Made by a program: the position numbers and the translations under genes
Shown here: in pieces, positions 7,564 to 16,900 of the stretch
How positions within the stretch are numbered: position 1 is the first letter of the stretch
How the letters are laid out: each line of letters begins with the position of its first letter
Notes under the pieces: model-generated
Database searches by the model: none
Told to the model about the DNA's origin: nothing
What the model saw: the letters and a program-made list of their open reading frames with translations, nothing else
Source: Jaenimonas drosophilae
Taxonomy: Eukaryota; Euglenozoa; Kinetoplastea; Trypanosomatida; Trypanosomatidae
Reading direction: 5' to 3'
NCBI GenBank assembly: GCA_030849065.1
Contig: JASAON010001395.1
Span: 1 to 20,778 of the forward strand
DNA: 20,778 nucleotides

Positions 7564-9591
7564 TTACATGTCTGTGGAGAGGTGGCACACCGCCTCCACC
7601 ACCGAGCGAAGCTCCTCCGACACCTGCAGCGATGGCTCACGCACCAACGCCAACATCCGTCGCCGATCATCCACAGCCAACGCGGATGATGATGATGATG
7701 ATGATGATGCACCCGAGAGGCGTTTCACCGAACGCAAACGCTTCAGCTCCGACCTCCACGCACGCAGAATGCGTTCATGGTAGAAAAATATGGCCGCCTC
7801 ACTTCCGACACCGCAGTGAAGAATGAGCTCCATCAGCTCATAATCCACCGGTGGCAGCCTCGGCATGTGCGCGTGCGTCAAGGGATACTTGGCCAAGATG
7901 GATGCACGCGTGCAGAGCACATTGCTGTCGTAGGTGTTGGTGGGTGAGGTGAGCTTGCCCGAAAAGGATGGCACAAGCTGCGATGGGCGGCCTTCATCCT
8001 CCTCCGCCAACATGGGCGATCGCGTGGCCATCAACCGCGGTGGAGGAGCTGAGTTGGTAAGAGGCGTGGCATCGTGTGCATCCATGGAAGATGATGGCGC
8101 CATCGGGGAAGAAGACGAAGGCATGTGCGTTGCCACAGCCGATGATGAGCCATACTCATGGCAAGATGCGATGTGCTCCTCTTCCTCTTCATAATGTTCG
8201 TCGTCTTCGCGCATATCCGAGATGGTGGTGGCTGCTGATGCATCATTCTTCGCCTGCATCTCTGCCAGTTCCTGGCGACTCATCCACCGACTCTCCGTCT
8301 CGCTCATCCACACCTGCACACGCGATGATCCATCCGCGGATGATGATGATGATGCAGAGAGTGGCTCCTCCGAACCGCCATCCTCGAGGGCGGTGTTTAG
8401 AAGCTTGAGATGATGCGCCACGTTGGCTTCCAGAGACTCCACGTAGTGAGCGTAGAGCTGCGCCTTGGCCAGGAGATCATCGCGAAGAGGCTGAGAGAGC
8501 TGCAACTCAACCTCAACCTCCGCCTCATCCATGTTGGCGCACGCACCATCAAAATCGTCGGCGTAGGCGGCGGCGCTCAGCCGTGTGGCATCTTCCACGG
8601 CCGAGCGCACGACGCCATGCATCAGCTCCACCACAAAGCGTGGCTGCAGCGCGCGCTGACGCGGATTCACGAGACTGTCCGCCTCACGTGTTAAGGAAGG
8701 AGATGGAGATGAATGATTGGGCTCCACAAAGTGTTGGGGAGCACCACCTCGTTGCTCCTCCATGGATTGTGCGTCGGCACACACGTCAAATGGATCGAGC
8801 CTCGCGTGCGATTGCACGAAGAAGCGGAAGGAGCTCTGCTGCAGCTCACCGTCTGGGAAGAAGCGGCTGAGTACCGCGGAAGAGGTTCTGAGGTCAGTGC
8901 TCAGCTTGGCCACTTCACGTTGGCGCAGCTTCTGAAAGCTGTGCGAGTCCGCCACGGAGGTGGCCAAGGTTGGTGCGATGAAGAGCACATCGAGGGGGTG
9001 AATGATGGCACCGCTCCAGAAGTGAATGCCATGCTGCTGCACAGATTTGGCGTCGAGGATAAAGAGCATGCCAGGAGATGCATCCGCCACGACCAATGGT
9101 GAAGAAGATGATGCGCCGATATGTGTTGGTGGAGTGGTGGTAACGACACCCAGTGGATCCTCCTCCTCCGCACTTGCATCTGTGTGCGTTGGCTGTTGTG
9201 GTTGTTGTTGTTGTGGTGGTGGTTGTGATGGGCCCTCACGACGCCCCCTCAACGAGGTTCCCGAGAGCCCACGCTGAACCTCCCACGGAAGCAGTGCGGT
9301 CCACAGCTGCAGCGGCACACGATGATCAAAGACGTGAAGATCCGATGATGATGATGAGGTCCCCCCACGCTTCCACATGGACCAACTTCCTCGTGGCGAA
9401 GATGATCCGTGTGCCGTTGGCCGTGGACGTAGCACACGCACCTCCAACATGGCCATGAAGGATGGCTTCTCTCCGAGCGGCACCTCCTCACTGTACTTCA
9501 CCCACTCACGCAACACCTGCTTTAGTGCGGCAAGGTCGCGATTGACGGGGAGATGAACATGAGACCGGACGATATCCACCACGGAACGCAT
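7564..9591 (-). CDS. Unknown protein, low-complexity linkers between conserved-looking blocks
   Basis: I do not recognise this 675-residue product. Ordered-looking blocks are 1-55 (MRSVVDIVRSHVHLPVNRDL onward), 85-110 (LHVFDHRVPLQLWTALLPWE), 172-272 (GMLFILDAKS; FWSGAIIHPLDVLFIAPTLA; ending FFVQSHARLDPFDVCAD), 314-402 (helical, acidic, with MDEAEVEVELQLSQPL) and 580-622 (PPVDYELMELILHCGVGSEA then a basic helix). They are separated by Gln/Pro, Ser and Glu runs. There is no signal peptide, membrane segment or enzyme motif I can name. The start is an ATG with a pyrimidine tract (9653-9689) and first AG at 9633-9632, 40 bases upstream. The spaced blocks suggest a folded protein with expanded loops, perhaps an adaptor or scaffold. 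That is inference only. Confidence 0.78.
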   Translation of the reverse strand: MRSVVDIVRSHVHLPVNRDLAALKQVLREWVKYSEEVPLGEKPSFMAMLEVRVLRPRPTAHGSSSPRGSWSMWKRGGTSSSSSDLHVFDHRVPLQLWTALLPWEVQRGLSGTSLRGRREGPSQPPPQQQQPQQPTHTDASAEEEDPLGVVTTTPPTHIGASSSSPLVVADASPGMLFILDAKSVQQHGIHFWSGAIIHPLDVLFIAPTLATSVADSHSFQKLRQREVAKLSTDLRTSSAVLSRFFPDGELQQSSFRFFVQSHARLDPFDVCADAQSMEEQRGGAPQHFVEPNHSSPSPSLTREADSLVNPRQRALQPRFVVELMHGVVRSAVEDATRLSAAAYADDFDGACANMDEAEVEVELQLSQPLRDDLLAKAQLYAHYVESLEANVAHHLKLLNTALEDGGSEEPLSASSSSSADGSSRVQVWMSETESRWMSRQELAEMQAKNDASAATTISDMREDDEHYEEEEEHIASCHEYGSSSAVATHMPSSSSPMAPSSSMDAHDATPLTNSAPPPRLMATRSPMLAEEDEGRPSQLVPSFSGKLTSPTNTYDSNVLCTRASILAKYPLTHAHMPRLPPVDYELMELILHCGVGSEAAIFFYHERILRAWRSELKRLRSVKRLSGASSSSSSSSALAVDDRRRMLALVREPSLQVSEELRSVVEAVCHLSTDM
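7685..7709. repeat. (GAT)n triplet repeat encoding a Ser run
   Basis: Read on the minus strand as TCA codons, this gives nine consecutive serines near residues 628-636 of the unknown 675-residue protein. Confidence 0.85.
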
Positions 9592-10311
9592 TTGTGTAGG
9601 AAGAATACAAGCCTACGGCCACAACTACACACTTGCATGTGGTGATGTAACGTCATGAAGAAGAAGATTGGGCAGAGAAGAAGAAGACGTACATGCTCCC
9701 AACACATTTCATGTGTGTAATGAAGTGCATCCAAATGTGTGGGGAGTGCAGGAGGATCATATTCATGTGATGCCAGAGAGTGAGCACTGGATATACTGTT
9801 TTATACGATCATGAAAGCCGGAGAGTACGCCACCATCTCAAATAGGAGGGTGAGGAGGAAGACGGATGAAACTGGTGCGCACGTGGACCAACAGAAGACG
9901 GCAAACACAATATTACGAAGAAGAAGAACACAAAGGGACGTTAAGCTCCACAAACAAGAAGGAAAAAGAACAACACAACGAAAAAAAAAACGGGGCCGGT
10001 TAGAGGACTGGAAGGTTGGCACACACCATCAGAACTTATGATGACGTCTGTGGCGGCCTCTTTGTGCGTTGCGTGTGTTTTTGGCGGTTGGTAGGAAGGG
10101 GAGGAGGGGGGGGGACTACTACTGGATGCATGAGCCCCAGCGTGAGTTCTTCTTTCATGGGCATATGTTATTGTTGTTGTTGTTCTTGTCGTTCACTGGT
10201 ATGCTGGTATGTTGGTTTTGTTGTTTTGCCACTTTCCTTCTTTTCATGTTAACCCCCCATCTCATTTCACCCACCTCCGTCATCATGAATGCGAATTGCG
10301 TTTCCAATTCA
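9592..10311. other. 720-base spacer with pyrimidine tracts, no credible gene
   Basis: On the sense strand it holds a C9-containing pyrimidine tract (about 10091-10114), a second long tract ending in ten T (about 9941-9992), and the tract serving the downstream gene (9653-9689). The 3' UTR of the GMP reductase-like gene must lie here. Short frames across it lack an ATG start or simply read the pyrimidine tracts as Phe/Leu/Ser. No structured RNA was recognised. Confidence 0.6.
9981..9990. repeat. A10 homopolymer (T10 on sense strand)
   Basis: Ten A residues on the plus strand form the core of the extra pyrimidine tract in the middle of this spacer, about 350 bases upstream of the next gene's likely acceptor. 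Confidence 0.9.
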
Positions 10312-11790
10312 CTACAGCTTGGAGATGTCGTGGGAGCCACTCTCGCGCAGACCCGCACCCGTCATGCGCACAAAGCGTGCCTTGGCGTGCATCTCCTCGA
10401 TCGTCGTGGAGCCGCAGTAGGACATGCCAGAACGAAGACCACCGACGAGCTGCTTCAGGATGGGGGCGAGTGGGCCCTTGCATGGTACACTTCCCTCCAC
10501 ACCTTCCGGCACGAGGTCGTTGAAGACGTCCTCGTCCATGCGCTTCTCACGCTCTGCCTTGCTGATGTTGGCGCCAAAACCAGCCATGCCACGGATGATC
10601 TTCACCTTCTTACCTTCCTTCACGAGCACACGGCCCGGTGCCTCATCGGTTCCGGCGAGCATGTTTCCCAGCATCACCGTATCAGCACCAGCCGCGATGG
10701 CCTTGCAAATATCGCCCGCCACCTTGATGCCTCCATCCGCGATGCATGGAACACCATGTTTGTGTGCCACCGCCGCACACGACATCACCGCCGAGAGCTG
10801 AGGCACACCAGAGCCCGCAACGAGGCGAGTGATGCAGATACTTCCCGGACCAACGCCAATCTTCAGCCCATCGGCGCCCGCATCGATCAAGTCCTTGGCA
10901 CCTTCACCCGTGGCGATGTTGCCAGCGATGATATCCACGTCCTTCGTCGCGGGGTTCGTCTTGAGCGCGCGCACCATATCGATACACAAGTCACTGTGGC
11001 CGTGGGCAATATCCACGACGAGGACGTCTGCGCCGGCCTTCACAAGGGCCGCGGCGCGCACATGATCGTCCTTCTTCACGCCAATGGCGGCACCCACCAA
11101 CAGGCGGCCACGACGGTCCAGCGAGGCGGAGGGGTTCTCCGTGAGCTTGAGGATGTCGGAGCTCGTGATGAGATAGAGCAGCTCCGTCTTTGGCCCCACA
11201 ATGGGCAGATTGGTGGTGCGGCGTTGACGCATCAGCTCACGTGCCTCCTCGAGGGAGATGTTGGGGTTGGTGCTGATGAGCATGCGGTCCAGTGGGGTCA
11301 TCAGAGATCCCACCAACTCCGAATCAGCGGCGAAGAGGAGGTCGGAGCGGGAGAGCACACCAACGAGGATGCGCTCCTGTGCGTTATTCACCACCATCAA
11401 GCAGCTCACACCACCCTTGCGGCCAGTCCAGTTGAGCTCCTCCAGCGCCGCGGACTTGGTGGCGGTGGCCAAGATGGTGCGCGGGTCTTCAATGCGAAAT
11501 GATTGTGCGCGCTTCACCTTCTGCACCATGGCGCACTGCTCCTCCACGCTGCAGAAGCGGTGAAGGATGCCAATGCCGCCCTCACGTGCCATGGCCACGG
11601 CGGTCTTGTCCTCGCACACGGTATCCATGTTGCTGGCCACGATGGGCATGTTGAGGGTGATGTTGCGGGTGAGGTGAGACTTGGTTGAAACGGCCTTGCG
11701 GGACTTCACGCCACTGCGCTGAGGAATGAGCAGCACGTCATCGTAGGTAAGGCCCTGCGGGATGTGGGAGATGCTTGATACGCCTGCCAT
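10312..11790 (-). CDS. GMPR: IMPDH/GMP reductase family enzyme with CBS pair and PTS1, probably glycosomal GMP reductase
   Basis: The 492-residue enzyme has a TIM barrel interrupted by a tandem CBS module (about 93-217). Landmarks are [10 protein letters not shown] (14-23), NMDTV (54-58), the active-site loop GPGSICITR with Cys319, IADGGIK (350-356) and the phosphate-loop region RGM (400-402). The flap (about 410-435) reads [12 protein letters not shown] then LVPEGVEG. The Arg-Tyr dyad that IMPDH uses to activate water is missing. This favours GMP reductase, which converts GMP to IMP with NADPH, over IMP dehydrogenase. Kinetoplastid GMP reductases are known to carry CBS domains, which respond to purine nucleotides. 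The C-terminus is SKL followed by TAG, a perfect peroxisomal/glycosomal PTS1. The family is certain, the reductase assignment less so. Its upstream neighbour is a second purine-nucleotide-type enzyme. Confidence 0.85.
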   Translation of the reverse strand: MAGVSSISHIPQGLTYDDVLLIPQRSGVKSRKAVSTKSHLTRNITLNMPIVASNMDTVCEDKTAVAMAREGGIGILHRFCSVEEQCAMVQKVKRAQSFRIEDPRTILATATKSAALEELNWTGRKGGVSCLMVVNNAQERILVGVLSRSDLLFAADSELVGSLMTPLDRMLISTNPNISLEEARELMRQRRTTNLPIVGPKTELLYLITSSDILKLTENPSASLDRRGRLLVGAAIGVKKDDHVRAAALVKAGADVLVVDIAHGHSDLCIDMVRALKTNPATKDVDIIAGNIATGEGAKDLIDAGADGLKIGVGPGSICITRLVAGSGVPQLSAVMSCAAVAHKHGVPCIADGGIKVAGDICKAIAAGADTVMLGNMLAGTDEAPGRVLVKEGKKVKIIRGMAGFGANISKAEREKRMDEDVFNDLVPEGVEGSVPCKGPLAPILKQLVGGLRSGMSYCGSTTIEEMHAKARFVRMTGAGLRESGSHDISKL

Positions 11791-11810
11791 GTGTGTGTGT
11801 GTGTGTGTGT
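11791..11810. repeat. (GT)10 dinucleotide repeat abutting a start codon
   Basis: The repeat touches the ATG of the GMP reductase-like gene. On the sense strand it makes (AC)n almost the whole leader between the nearest acceptor AG (11813-11812) and the start. Confidence 0.9.
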
Positions 11811-12217
11811 ACTGGAAAAAGCTTATAACTTTCGTTACGCGGGTGTCAAGAGGGTTTTCAGGTACGTGTGTGTTGTCGTTGGGCGATATCCGCTACTCAC
11901 CGGTAAGTATAACCTAAAACCAACACCATGATGAATGATGAATGAAGAGGAAGAGGAAGAAGGAGCCTGTGCTAGAACAACGCAATCTTCTTCAATCACC
12001 ATGCACAACACATCACCACATCAACCACAACACTGGAACCGTTTGGTTGCCAACAAGCACCAATAGAAGAAAAAGAGAACGACGAATACAAACGTTAGTG
12101 TGTGCTTCGTGAAGGCCTACGCAATGCGAAAGAAGGAGAGGTACGTGAAGTAGAGCGCGCCAAAATATCCTATCCGTGGATGAAAAATACAACACGGACG
12201 ACAGAGAAGCTGCCGTA
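11791..12217. other. 427-base spacer upstream of the GMP reductase-like gene
   Basis: On the sense strand it contains a 26-base pyrimidine tract (11937-11962) with the first AG after it at 11915-11914, and a nearer AG at 11813-11812 after CTTTTTCC. Between them, back-to-back donor-like hexamers GTGAGT (sense, 11900-11895) and GTAAGT (plus strand, 11903-11908) flank CCGG. No gene or structured RNA was recognised. Confidence 0.6.
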
Positions 12218-13189
12218 TTACGGACGGCTGTGCCACACCAAGACAGCCGCAGGACTTGGCGGGGGAACGAAGGACTCCAGCGCATGCATCAGCTCCGCCG
12301 CCGTGTCCTTCACCACGATCATGGATAGGATGGAGGATTCCAGGAAGCCTTCACGAATCATGTGCTGTAGGAGATCGAGGAATGGCTGGAAGAAGTGATT
12401 GGCATTCACCAGACCAATCTTTGGTCGGTAGCAGTTGAGCTGGAAGAGGGTGATTACCTCGAGAAGCTCATCAAAGGTGCCAACACCACCGGGAAGGGCA
12501 ATGACGGTGTCGGCGTGCGCGAACATGATGCTCTTGCGCTCCGACATGTTGTTGGCGTAGTAAATGATATCCCCGACCATCTCCCCAGAGACCTCACGTG
12601 GGCGTAGGGCGTTGGGGATGACGGACACCAACTTGCCGTGGTGTTGGTGCATGGCGCTCGCCAGTGCGCCCATCACTCCCACCGTCCCGCCTCCGTACAC
12701 AAGGGGAACCTTCATCTTTGTGGCGATGTGCTCCGCGAGGTGCTTTGCCTCCTGCACGTACAGTGGTGAGGCACCTGGACGGGAGCCACAAAAGACGAGG
12801 ACGCCCTTCTTCAGGAGGGGATCAACGGAGTCCGGTGAGGGCAGAGGGGGACATGGCATCGCATCCAACTTGGGCTGAATGGCTTCGTTGTGGTACGTCT
12901 GGAGGCTCTGGGCGGTGATGTTGAGCTTCCCGAGGGCGGCAATGAGCTCCTGAAAGGGTGAGCTCTTGAGGTGGGTGGCTTCGAAGTCTTCGTGGCGGCA
13001 GTACCGCTCGAGCACCACGTACTTGAAGGCGACGAGCTGGCCCTCTTCAAAGGCTTGATGGAGCTCATAGGTGATGGTGCCAGGCTCATTGGCCACACAG
13101 TGCGCCTGAAGCTTGCGGAAGGCCGCAAGGAATCCAGCGTCGTCAGACTCGGAGGCTAACGTGATGGTGAAGAGCGTGACGAAGACCAT
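12218..13189 (-). CDS. ABM-domain / LOG-family (lysine-decarboxylase-like) fusion protein
   Basis: The 323-residue product has two clear domains. Residues 1-100 form an antibiotic-biosynthesis-monooxygenase (ABM) ferredoxin-like fold, with ANEPGTITYEL (33-43), VVLERYCRHEDFEATHL (58-74) and SSPFQELIAAL (76-86). Residues about 128-308 are a LOG phosphoribohydrolase fold: VFCGSRPGA (132-140), VYGGGTVGVMG (164-174), MSERKSIM (215-222) with the catalytic Arg218, and PGGVGTFDE (233-241) with the catalytic Glu241. LOG enzymes cleave nucleoside 5'-monophosphates to base and ribose-5-phosphate, the best known being cytokinin nucleotides. Annotation as lysine decarboxylase is a family misnomer. ABM domains are small heme-, quinone- or flavin-related oxygenase folds, often dimeric. 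The ATG at 13189 lies about 20 bases after an acceptor AG (13210-13209). No signal peptide or PTS1 is visible. The substrate is unknown. Confidence 0.88.
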   Translation of the reverse strand: MVFVTLFTITLASESDDAGFLAAFRKLQAHCVANEPGTITYELHQAFEEGQLVAFKYVVLERYCRHEDFEATHLKSSPFQELIAALGKLNITAQSLQTYHNEAIQPKLDAMPCPPLPSPDSVDPLLKKGVLVFCGSRPGASPLYVQEAKHLAEHIATKMKVPLVYGGGTVGVMGALASAMHQHHGKLVSVIPNALRPREVSGEMVGDIIYYANNMSERKSIMFAHADTVIALPGGVGTFDELLEVITLFQLNCYRPKIGLVNANHFFQPFLDLLQHMIREGFLESSILSMIVVKDTAAELMHALESFVPPPSPAAVLVWHSRP

Positions 13190-13945
13190 GGCGTTTTGAT
13201 TCTTCTTCCTTGCGCACGTACAACAACAACGAGATCATCATTGGGGAAAGAAAGAGAGGGGACAATAGAAGGCTCACTGATGTTGGAGCAGAGAACATGA
13301 GGGAGATACAGCCTGAAGCGAAGAAGTGTGTGTGGGTGTGTGTTTGCATGTTCATCATGTATGTGCGTGTGTGTTCCGGCACGTTGGTATATCATTCTTC
13401 ATCAGCATAGGCGTACACACTAAATATGGAATGAGAAAAAGAAACTGATGAAAACATTGATGAAAAATGATGCACTGCGGCCAAATCCTGGCCTGCAAAA
13501 CAAAGCAATCAACGTGGAGGAGCCGAGCTACTCACGCAGATGTCCCTGACAAAGTCTGTTGCAACACCACACGCGCTCCTTATTCTTGACCTCCACAAGC
13601 ATCACAGCCTGCGCGCATGACACACAGAACTATACATACATACGCCTCCTCTCAGCAGCGTTGCTGATTTCATCAAAGACGAAAGCAAGAGGAGGGGTGG
13701 AGGGGAGTGGTGAGTTGTGTTTGTCCGTACAGACACAGACGAATTGGATGAGTATCTTTTTCTGTTGTGTGTGTGTGTGTGTGTGTGTAATGCGCATCTT
13801 TCCTCCTTGTCGTGGGGGAAAGAATGGCGCATGTGGCTGACGACCACCAACCGTGGATGAATATTTGCGAAGGGAGGGGTGAGGAAGTACACGATCCTAC
13901 GTTTCCGGCAGACGCATCATCAATTACTCAATGAGGCTCTTAGTC
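13190..13945. other. 756-base spacer between kinesin and ABM-LOG genes
   Basis: On the sense strand there are pyrimidine tracts at about 13677-13712, 13430-13470 and 13243-13261. The last precedes the ABM-LOG start. A TG repeat is at 13765-13788. Short frames here are repeat readings without an ATG. A TGATGA hexamer at 13444-13449 and a CTGA about 95 bases later are too far apart and lack a terminal stem, so I do not call a snoRNA. Confidence 0.55.
13765..13788. repeat. (TG)12 dinucleotide repeat
   Basis: An alternating TG run lies in the spacer about 160 bases past the kinesin stop codon, probably in the kinesin 3' UTR. Confidence 0.9.
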
Positions 13946-16900
13946 TTAGTCACTGCTCAAGCTCATGCGGGAGGCACCAAACTTGGCACTCTGCACCGCA
14001 CCCTGGGCGAATTGGTCCTCGCGGCGCTTACGGTCCTCTTTGGCGCGCTCCAACGTATTCTGGATATGCTCCTTGGTTTCGTAGACCTGCACCTCCTCCT
14101 CGCTGTGTTCCATTCGTCGGACCAACTTCATCTGCTCGAACTTCTGCTCGCCGAGAGCGTTGCGTAGATCCTCGCACTCGCACACCTTCTTGTCGTAGTC
14201 TTCCGCCATGAGGGTGATGGTGTCTTGCAACTTCTGAATCTTCTTCTTGAGCTTCTTCGAAGCGTGGTTCTTGGCCTCCATCTCCACCTCACGCTCTGCG
14301 GCGAACTCCGTCAGGCGATGGTTGATCAAGCGCTGCGTCTCTTCATCCTTCTGCTCCTGTGCCTCGCGGAACTGCTGCTCACTCTGCTGAAGCGCCACAT
14401 TGGCATCCTTCACCTTCTGCTGGAAGAACTCAATCTTCTCGTTGCCCTTCACAATGAGGGCCTTCTGCTTCTCCAGAAGCTGCCGCAGCTGCGAGAGCTG
14501 CTCGGTGCGGTCGTGGAGTCGGGACTCCAACAGGGATACCTCCGCGGCATTGCCCTGAGCCTCAGCAAGACGGCGCTCATACTCCTGACGAACCTCATTC
14601 ATGCGACCGTTGGTTTCAACAACCTTCTTCGTGGCATCTGCGGCCTCGGTGCGGGTACTCTGGAGCTCCTCAAAGAGCTTGTCTCGGGAGTGCTCTACGG
14701 CATGGCGCTGAGAGCGCTCCTCCTGTAGCTCCAGCTTGAGGTTCTCCACCTCCTGAGCGGAGGCACCTCCATCCACTGCATCCTGCTTCTGCGCCAAGGT
14801 CGTCCGGAGACCCTCATTCTCTTCACGCAGCAGCTTCATGACTGCGGCTCCCTTATCATCCAGCTTCATGGCATCCAGGAGCTCCTTCTCCTTGCGTGCG
14901 AAGTCGTTCTGAATCACCACAGATGCCTGCAGTCCAACAGCCTTGGCGTTGGCCTCCGACATGGCGGCATTGCGCTGCTCTTCCGACACCTGCGCCTCCA
15001 CCACCGTCTTCTCACGCTGAACCGACTCGCACCGGTGCCGAAGCTGCTCATTCTCCTCCAACACCTGCTTCATCTCCTTCTTGAGGTCAACGGAGAGGGA
15101 TGGGTAGGAGGCGGCGACCATCTCCAGCAACGAATTGCGATGTTTGTAGGCACGTGCCATGTCCTCGCTCAGATTATCCAGATTCTTGAGGTGCGCCTCC
15201 GTCTGTTTGGCATCAATGGCCTCGATGGCCTCTACAGTCTTCATGGGAGCATCAGCATCACCGTGAAGAACCGTCAGAGGTACGGTCTGTGCCTCCCGAA
15301 GTGCAATCTTCATGAGGTTTACCAAGTTGTACATGTTCGTGATGAGCTCCATACGAACCGTGGCGTTGCTGTCGCTGTTGAGCAACATGGTGCGGAACTG
15401 CTCCACCAACTCGCCATCCTTGGCGGCATCTGGGCCACCGCGGGCGAGCTGCTGCTTCGCCACAGAGAGCTCGGCGTGGGTGCCCTTGGTGAGCTTCTCA
15501 TGCATCTCCTGGAGTGCCTTGAGCTGCTCCGACACCTTTCGGAAAACGGCATCGTCACCGGTTGCGCGCTGGAGAGCAGTTTCCAGCACCTGGATCTCCT
15601 CCTTCTTCGCCGCTCGTGAGGAGGAGGAGGAGGGCTGGCCAGGTTGGGCGACGGCACCACCAGCCATCATCTCCGCCGGAGGAACGCCAGAGAGGGAGGA
15701 CGCTGCGCCGAGCACAAGACTATCATTCGTGAGCAGCACACCCGCCTTCTGTGCCTGCTTGGTCTCCTCCAACTCCTTCTTGAGTCGTTGAATCTGGCGA
15801 CGCATCTGCACCGTCTTCTCCTTGAGCTCCTTGAGCTTATCCTCCAGCTCACCCTTCACGGACTTCATGTTCTTTTGTGCGGCATCACGCTCCACCGTGA
15901 GGGTTTCCACCTGAGTCTGAAGCTGCAGAATCTCCTGCTTGCTATTTCCGCCATGTGCATGTTCCTTCAGCACCGCCTCCAACTCCTCGACATTGTGAAT
16001 GGGCTTATTCTCGTTGAGGTAGGCTGCACACATGCGAAGAATGTCTTCCCGCTGCGCCGCCTCATCCTTGGCGCTGTTCTCCGCAATCTGATGGTCGTTC
16101 TGCAGCTGTGCAATCTGGTCCTCCATCGCCACAACGCGTGAGTTAAAGGCCTGACGCTCCGTCACCATTTTCGCCTGGGCGTTTTCAAAATCCACGGCAT
16201 CCGCCTGACGGCCCTGCACGGCGTTGTCAAGGTTCACCTCGAGCTCACCCACACGCTCCTGGAGGGTCTCCAGCTCACGCTCAAGACTCTCGGTACCTTC
16301 GTTTTCGTACTTCTTGAGCTTGTCACGAAGCTCAGCAACAATCTGTGAAAGCTCCGCAATCTTCTGGTCTTTGGAGTCCATGTTAACGACGGGCTTGTTC
16401 TTGATCTGCTTCGCACGATCAGCGAAGCGGAGGGTGGATATCGTTTCGGAGATGTTCTTCTCACTTGGGTTAATGTTGGCAAACATGACGGTCTTGCTGT
16501 TGCCACCCAGTGAGTCCTTGAGAAGCATCGTCAGTGGGCTGCTTCGGAACGGGATGTGGCTGCTGTTCTTCACAATGGCATCAATGACGGTACCGAGTGA
16601 GCTCAGGGACATGTTGATGTTGCAACCTTCCTTCAGCGTGTCACCCGAGGCCCCGGTCTTTCCCTGACGTTCAGAGCCGGCCAGGTCCACCAGGTTGAGC
16701 TTGCTGGTCACCGCACGAGCTGTGCCATCTTCAAGGGTTTCTGTGCATTCCACGTAGAGGGTGAAGATGGAGTGCGAGCGCGAGCTATCGGCGTTGAGCT
16801 CAGTGGAGCCGGTACGACGACGGTCCGTGCCTTCCTCCATGAGACGGAGAATATCTTCTGGATGCTTCACTTGTGGCACAGACGCTCCCTGAACGTAAAA

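Noticed and set aside
9801..10022. A hydrophobic 73-codon minus-strand frame in the spacer
   Set aside because: It begins at GTG, and its Phe/Leu/Cys content comes from reading pyrimidine tracts.
10069..11502. A 477-codon plus-strand frame opposite the GMP reductase-like gene
   Set aside because: It starts at TTG, shows no domain pattern, and is the His/Arg/Gly-rich antisense shadow of a strongly conserved enzyme on the minus strand.
13443..13548. Possible C/D snoRNA on the plus strand (TGATGA then CTGA)
   Set aside because: The boxes are about 95 bases apart, with no terminal stem and no C'/D' pair seen. TGATGA is also common here by chance.
3407..13788. TG/CA and triplet repeats considered as CRISPR or telomeric arrays
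   Set aside because: There are no regularly spaced unique spacers, and the units are simple di- and trinucleotides rather than TTAGGG-type repeats.
13602..13892. A 96-codon minus-strand frame with His/Thr repeats
   Set aside because: It starts at GTG and contains the translated TG repeat. It lies where the kinesin 3' UTR is expected.
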